This document shows, in pieces, positions 34,444 to 36,978 of a stretch of DNA of 36,978 nucleotides. The translations under genes and the position numbers were made by a program. The stretch covers positions 1 to 36,978 of the forward strand of contig JALHPO010000017.1 of the NCBI GenBank assembly GCA_022842445.1. The letters run 5' to 3'. Each line of letters opens with the position of its first letter. The first letter of the stretch is position 1. The notes beneath the pieces are model-generated. The model was given only the letters and a program-made list of their open reading frames with translations, searched no databases and was not told the origin of the DNA. Source of the DNA: Nitrospira sp. Lineage in GTDB: Bacteria; Nitrospirota; Nitrospiria; Nitrospirales; Nitrospiraceae.

Positions 34444-36645
34444 TCAGGAGTCCGGTGTGGATCGTTGAGTCGGTGGCTTGCTGCTGCTCATCTCGCTTTC
34501 AAGCTTGCGCAGCCAGCGGTAGGTTCGGCCGAGCACTTTCGCCGCGCGGCTCTTGTTGCCGCCGTATTCCATCACGGCGCGTCGGGTGATCGCCCATTCG
34601 AGCTGGTTCAAGAGTCCGGTCAGGGATCCGCGCGTCTCCAATGATTGCTGCATGGTGCTCCAGTCGATTCGATCCACGAATTCGGTCAGGTCGAGGGAAG
34701 GGGCCGGCTGCGACGCAGAGCGGAGGACAGGCGGAAGGAGGTCGGGCGTGATCCATTTCTTGCCTTCCGGCGCCAATGTCACCGCGCGCTCCATCACGTT
34801 CTCCAGTTCGCGGATATTGCCCGGCCACTTGTATGCCAGACAGAGTTGCAGGGCTTCCGGGGTCAGGCCAGCAATCAGTTTCTCCATTTTATGGGCGAAC
34901 GAGCGGACGAAATGGTTCGCCAGTTCCGGGATGTCTTCCGTTCGCTCGCGCAATGCCGGAACATAAAGCTGAATGACGTTCAAGCGATAAAAAAGATCCG
35001 ATCGAAACTGGTTCTGCTCTATGAGCGAGGTCAGGTCACGATGGGTGGCGGCAATCAGCCGGACGTTGGCTTTCAGATCGGTGGTTCCACCGACGCGTTG
35101 AAACTCCCGCTCCTGGAGCACGCGCAAGAGTTTCACCTGAATGGCAGGGGAAATGTCCCCGATTTCGTCAAGGAAAAGCGTGCCACCCTCGGCGAGTTCG
35201 AACTTGCCTTTCTTCTGCGCAACGGCGCCGGTAAACGAGCCTTTCTCGTGGCCGAATAACTCGCTCTCCAAGAGGGTTTCAGGAATGGCTCCGCAGTTAA
35301 CCGCCACGAACCGGCGCTCTTTTCTGCGGCTCAGCCGGTGGATCAATCGGGCGGTCAGTTCCTTGCCCGTTCCGGTTTCTCCCGTGATCAAGACGGTAGT
35401 ATCAGAAGGAGCGATGGTGCGAATCAGTGACAGCAATTCTTGTAGGGGGCCGCTCTTTCCAATGATCCCGCCGGTTTCTTGTTGTGCCGATAGTTCTTGT
35501 CTTAGTTCCACGTTCTCTTGTGCCAGCTCCACGTTTCGAAGCAGCATAGTCAACGTATGCCGGTGGGTAGTCTGCAAATTCTTCAGATGGCTGAAGAGGA
35601 GCCCCGCGAAGGCTCGTCGATCACTGAATAAGGGGGGCTGTCCGGCGGTGGATGGGCTATTCCCATTGTCCGACTTGGCGCGCCAGCTGAGCCGGTAATG
35701 TGTATAGGGGGCGTTGTAGATGGCGCCGGGTTTCACAGTTGTCCTGAGGGAACCGTTCGTCAGCACACCGCCCCGTTCAATGCGGATGGCCGTGCTGCCG
35801 GTGGGCTGCACGGAAGCGAGTTGCGTGAGGCTTTGTGGAGACTCGGTGATGCTCCATAGGGGGAGGGCGCCGTCTTGCGGCTTGGCGATCATCTGTTCGT
35901 TCGGCTGGTCCGGTGTCGTGGGCTGTTCTTGTCTGACCGGAATCGATAATTCTACTAGAGGGATGGTTCGTCCGGTGATGACGACTTCGCCGCTTGATCG
36001 GCGCACGACACTGATCCGGCCCTCATTCGAAGTAATGGTATAGCCATCCCCGAACTCGCTGACTAACGTCTCCAGCCGAAGTTGCGAGTACAGCTCCTCA
36101 CAGGCCACTGTGTGAACGGATGGGTCCAACCTCGCAATGCCTTCGAAATTGCCTTGCACGAGTCGTAAATTTCCGAACACGGGATCGACGGGTGGTAAGT
36201 ATTTGGACAAGATATGGACGGTCTGCGGCTCGTCGGGACAGACGAAGGATTGGAGCTGAAGGTAGTTCGTGTAAGCTGAGGCCCAGTCGCCGATTGAGCG
36301 AAAGACCATTTCCACGTTGTTCAGGAGGATGACGATCGTTTCAAGCAGTGTTGGAGTTTCGGTTTTGACAGTGTCGTAGTAGGACAGCGCGGCGTGGTAG
36401 GTGAAATCCTTCTCGCCCGAAGCGAGCTCGCAGGCTTTAACCAGTTCTTTAAACACCGGGAGCGGAATCCAGTTGGTTGAATCGGTGAGAAAGGCTTTGG
36501 CATCGCGGATTTCCTGGAGCGATTCGGCGGTTCCCATGATCCGCTGGAAATCGACCTGCAGGGCCTGATTCGGATAGCGAGTTTCAAGATGACGGATGAG
36601 GAGCCCGGTTTGCAGGCAGGTGATCCAGGGGTGGAGTGCCGTCAT
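34444..36645 (-). CDS. Sigma-54-dependent Fis-type transcriptional activator with unusual sensory N-terminus
   Basis: A 733-residue enhancer-binding protein. Residues 1-320 are a sensory part, including a [16 protein letters not shown] segment (58-73) also seen ahead of some kinases. They contain no receiver domain. A helical linker (370-390) leads into the AAA+ domain (about 394-620): Walker A GETGTGKE (422-429), sigma-54 contact loop GSFTGA (469-474; serine replaces the usual first alanine), and Walker [11 protein letters not shown] (487-496). A Fis-type helix-turn-helix ends the protein ([20 protein letters not shown]). ATG 36645 follows AAGGG by seven bases. A histidine kinase lies 76 bases upstream. 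Targets may include the -24/-12-like site at 32361. Confidence 0.93.
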   Translation of the reverse strand: MTALHPWITCLQTGLLIRHLETRYPNQALQVDFQRIMGTAESLQEIRDAKAFLTDSTNWIPLPVFKELVKACELASGEKDFTYHAALSYYDTVKTETPTLLETIVILLNNVEMVFRSIGDWASAYTNYLQLQSFVCPDEPQTVHILSKYLPPVDPVFGNLRLVQGNFEGIARLDPSVHTVACEELYSQLRLETLVSEFGDGYTITSNEGRISVVRRSSGEVVITGRTIPLVELSIPVRQEQPTTPDQPNEQMIAKPQDGALPLWSITESPQSLTQLASVQPTGSTAIRIERGGVLTNGSLRTTVKPGAIYNAPYTHYRLSWRAKSDNGNSPSTAGQPPLFSDRRAFAGLLFSHLKNLQTTHRHTLTMLLRNVELAQENVELRQELSAQQETGGIIGKSGPLQELLSLIRTIAPSDTTVLITGETGTGKELTARLIHRLSRRKERRFVAVNCGAIPETLLESELFGHEKGSFTGAVAQKKGKFELAEGGTLFLDEIGDISPAIQVKLLRVLQEREFQRVGGTTDLKANVRLIAATHRDLTSLIEQNQFRSDLFYRLNVIQLYVPALRERTEDIPELANHFVRSFAHKMEKLIAGLTPEALQLCLAYKWPGNIRELENVMERAVTLAPEGKKWITPDLLPPVLRSASQPAPSLDLTEFVDRIDWSTMQQSLETRGSLTGLLNQLEWAITRRAVMEYGGNKSRAAKVLGRTYRWLRKLESEMSSSKPPTQRSTPDS

Positions 36646-36721
36646 ACAGCAACCCTTCTTCTATTGATCGACCATGGGGCCGATTCATAGCACAGCTGCG
36701 TGCCGAAGCCAATCATCTCTG

Positions 36722-36978
36722 TTATGGCCGGGCGATGGGGATGGTAAATGAAAAGCAGCTGCCTGTGCCGAGGACGCTTTCGACCCGGATCGTGCCGCCG
36801 TGCAACTCAACCAGATTCTTGGCGATAGCCAGACCCAGCCCAGCCCCCCGCGCTTCTACGGGAGCGGACTCGCTCCAATAGAATTTATCGAAGATCTTGT
36901 CCAATTCATGGGGAGGAATTCCACTCCCGCTATCGATGACGCACAGTTCGACAGCGTTACCACGCAACTGGCCTTCGA
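36722..36978 (-). CDS. Histidine kinase, C-terminal ATPase domain (partial)
   Basis: The C-terminal 85 residues of a sensor histidine kinase; the rest lies beyond the window. The GHKL catalytic motifs are G1 DSGSGI, F-box FDKFYW and G2 [18 protein letters not shown], with a C-terminal [12 protein letters not shown] strand. The ATP-lid and N-box are outside or ahead of the visible part. It is upstream of, and on the same strand as, the sigma-54 activator, so the two could form a signalling pair; the activator lacks a receiver, so direct phosphotransfer by the usual route is not expected. A TTG at 36967 is not a real start; the frame is open to the window edge. Confidence 0.9.
   Translation of the reverse strand, partial: EGQLRGNAVELCVIDSGSGIPPHELDKIFDKFYWSESAPVEARGAGLGLAIAKNLVELHGGTIRVESVLGTGSCFSFTIPIARP

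Overview
The window is one contiguous piece of a bacterial chromosome of moderately high GC (by eye a little under 60 percent). It has no rRNA, tRNA, CRISPR array or intact insertion sequence. A urea-type ABC transporter (UrtC-UrtD-UrtE), a His-type Thi4 thiazole synthase beside ThiC, a one-piece LplT-acyltransferase-acyl-ACP synthetase, and several conserved but unnamed envelope proteins together suggest a Nitrospira-like member of the Nitrospirota. This assignment comes from gene content and recognised protein style, not from a search.

Layout. 1-1673: the end of urtC, then urtD and urtE. 1977-7751: mostly single genes of little-known function (a small unknown protein, an NTF2-like protein, a BtuF-like binding protein without signal peptide, a Cys-rich mini-protein, a PhoD-type phosphatase, an unknown protein, an exported protein and a truncated haemoglobin). 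8085-13420 (minus strand): a thiamine transcription unit starting at a strong promoter, with a TPP riboswitch and intrinsic terminator, then thiC, thi4, a TPR protein, a degenerate receiver protein and a YgfZ-like folate-binding protein. 13504-18093 (plus): nadA, ileS, lspA. 18205-19360 (minus): uppP and a DUF2024 protein. 19632-20387 (plus): a coiled-coil lipoprotein and a strong terminator.

20389-25557 is a tightly packed minus-strand cluster: CDP-alcohol phosphatidyltransferase, CdsA, PlsC-like acyltransferase, amidohydrolase, ECF sigma factor and a membrane-anchored anti-sigma-like protein. It links phospholipid synthesis to a possible envelope stress regulon. 25867-29310 is the lysophospholipid flippase/acyltransferase/acyl-ACP synthetase fusion. 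29416-32316 is a large exported protein made of about 17 aromatic repeats. 32665-36978 (minus) holds a small exported protein, a diiron acyl-ACP-desaturase-like protein, a sigma-54 activator without receiver domain, and the C-terminal ATPase part of a histidine kinase that runs off the window.

The most unusual signal is not a gene. At least seven intergenic gaps hold 'word palindromes': inverted arms built from short, degenerate, directly repeated words. The vocabulary differs from locus to locus, and the elements often abut or even supply stop or start codons. Other notable points are a probable AUU start codon on the lplT-aas fusion, a His-type (sulfide-dependent) Thi4 under TPP riboswitch control, a sigma-54-like promoter in front of the large repeat protein, an EF-hand-like loop inside the PhoD phosphatase, and a lone motif resembling REP/IS200-associated ends.
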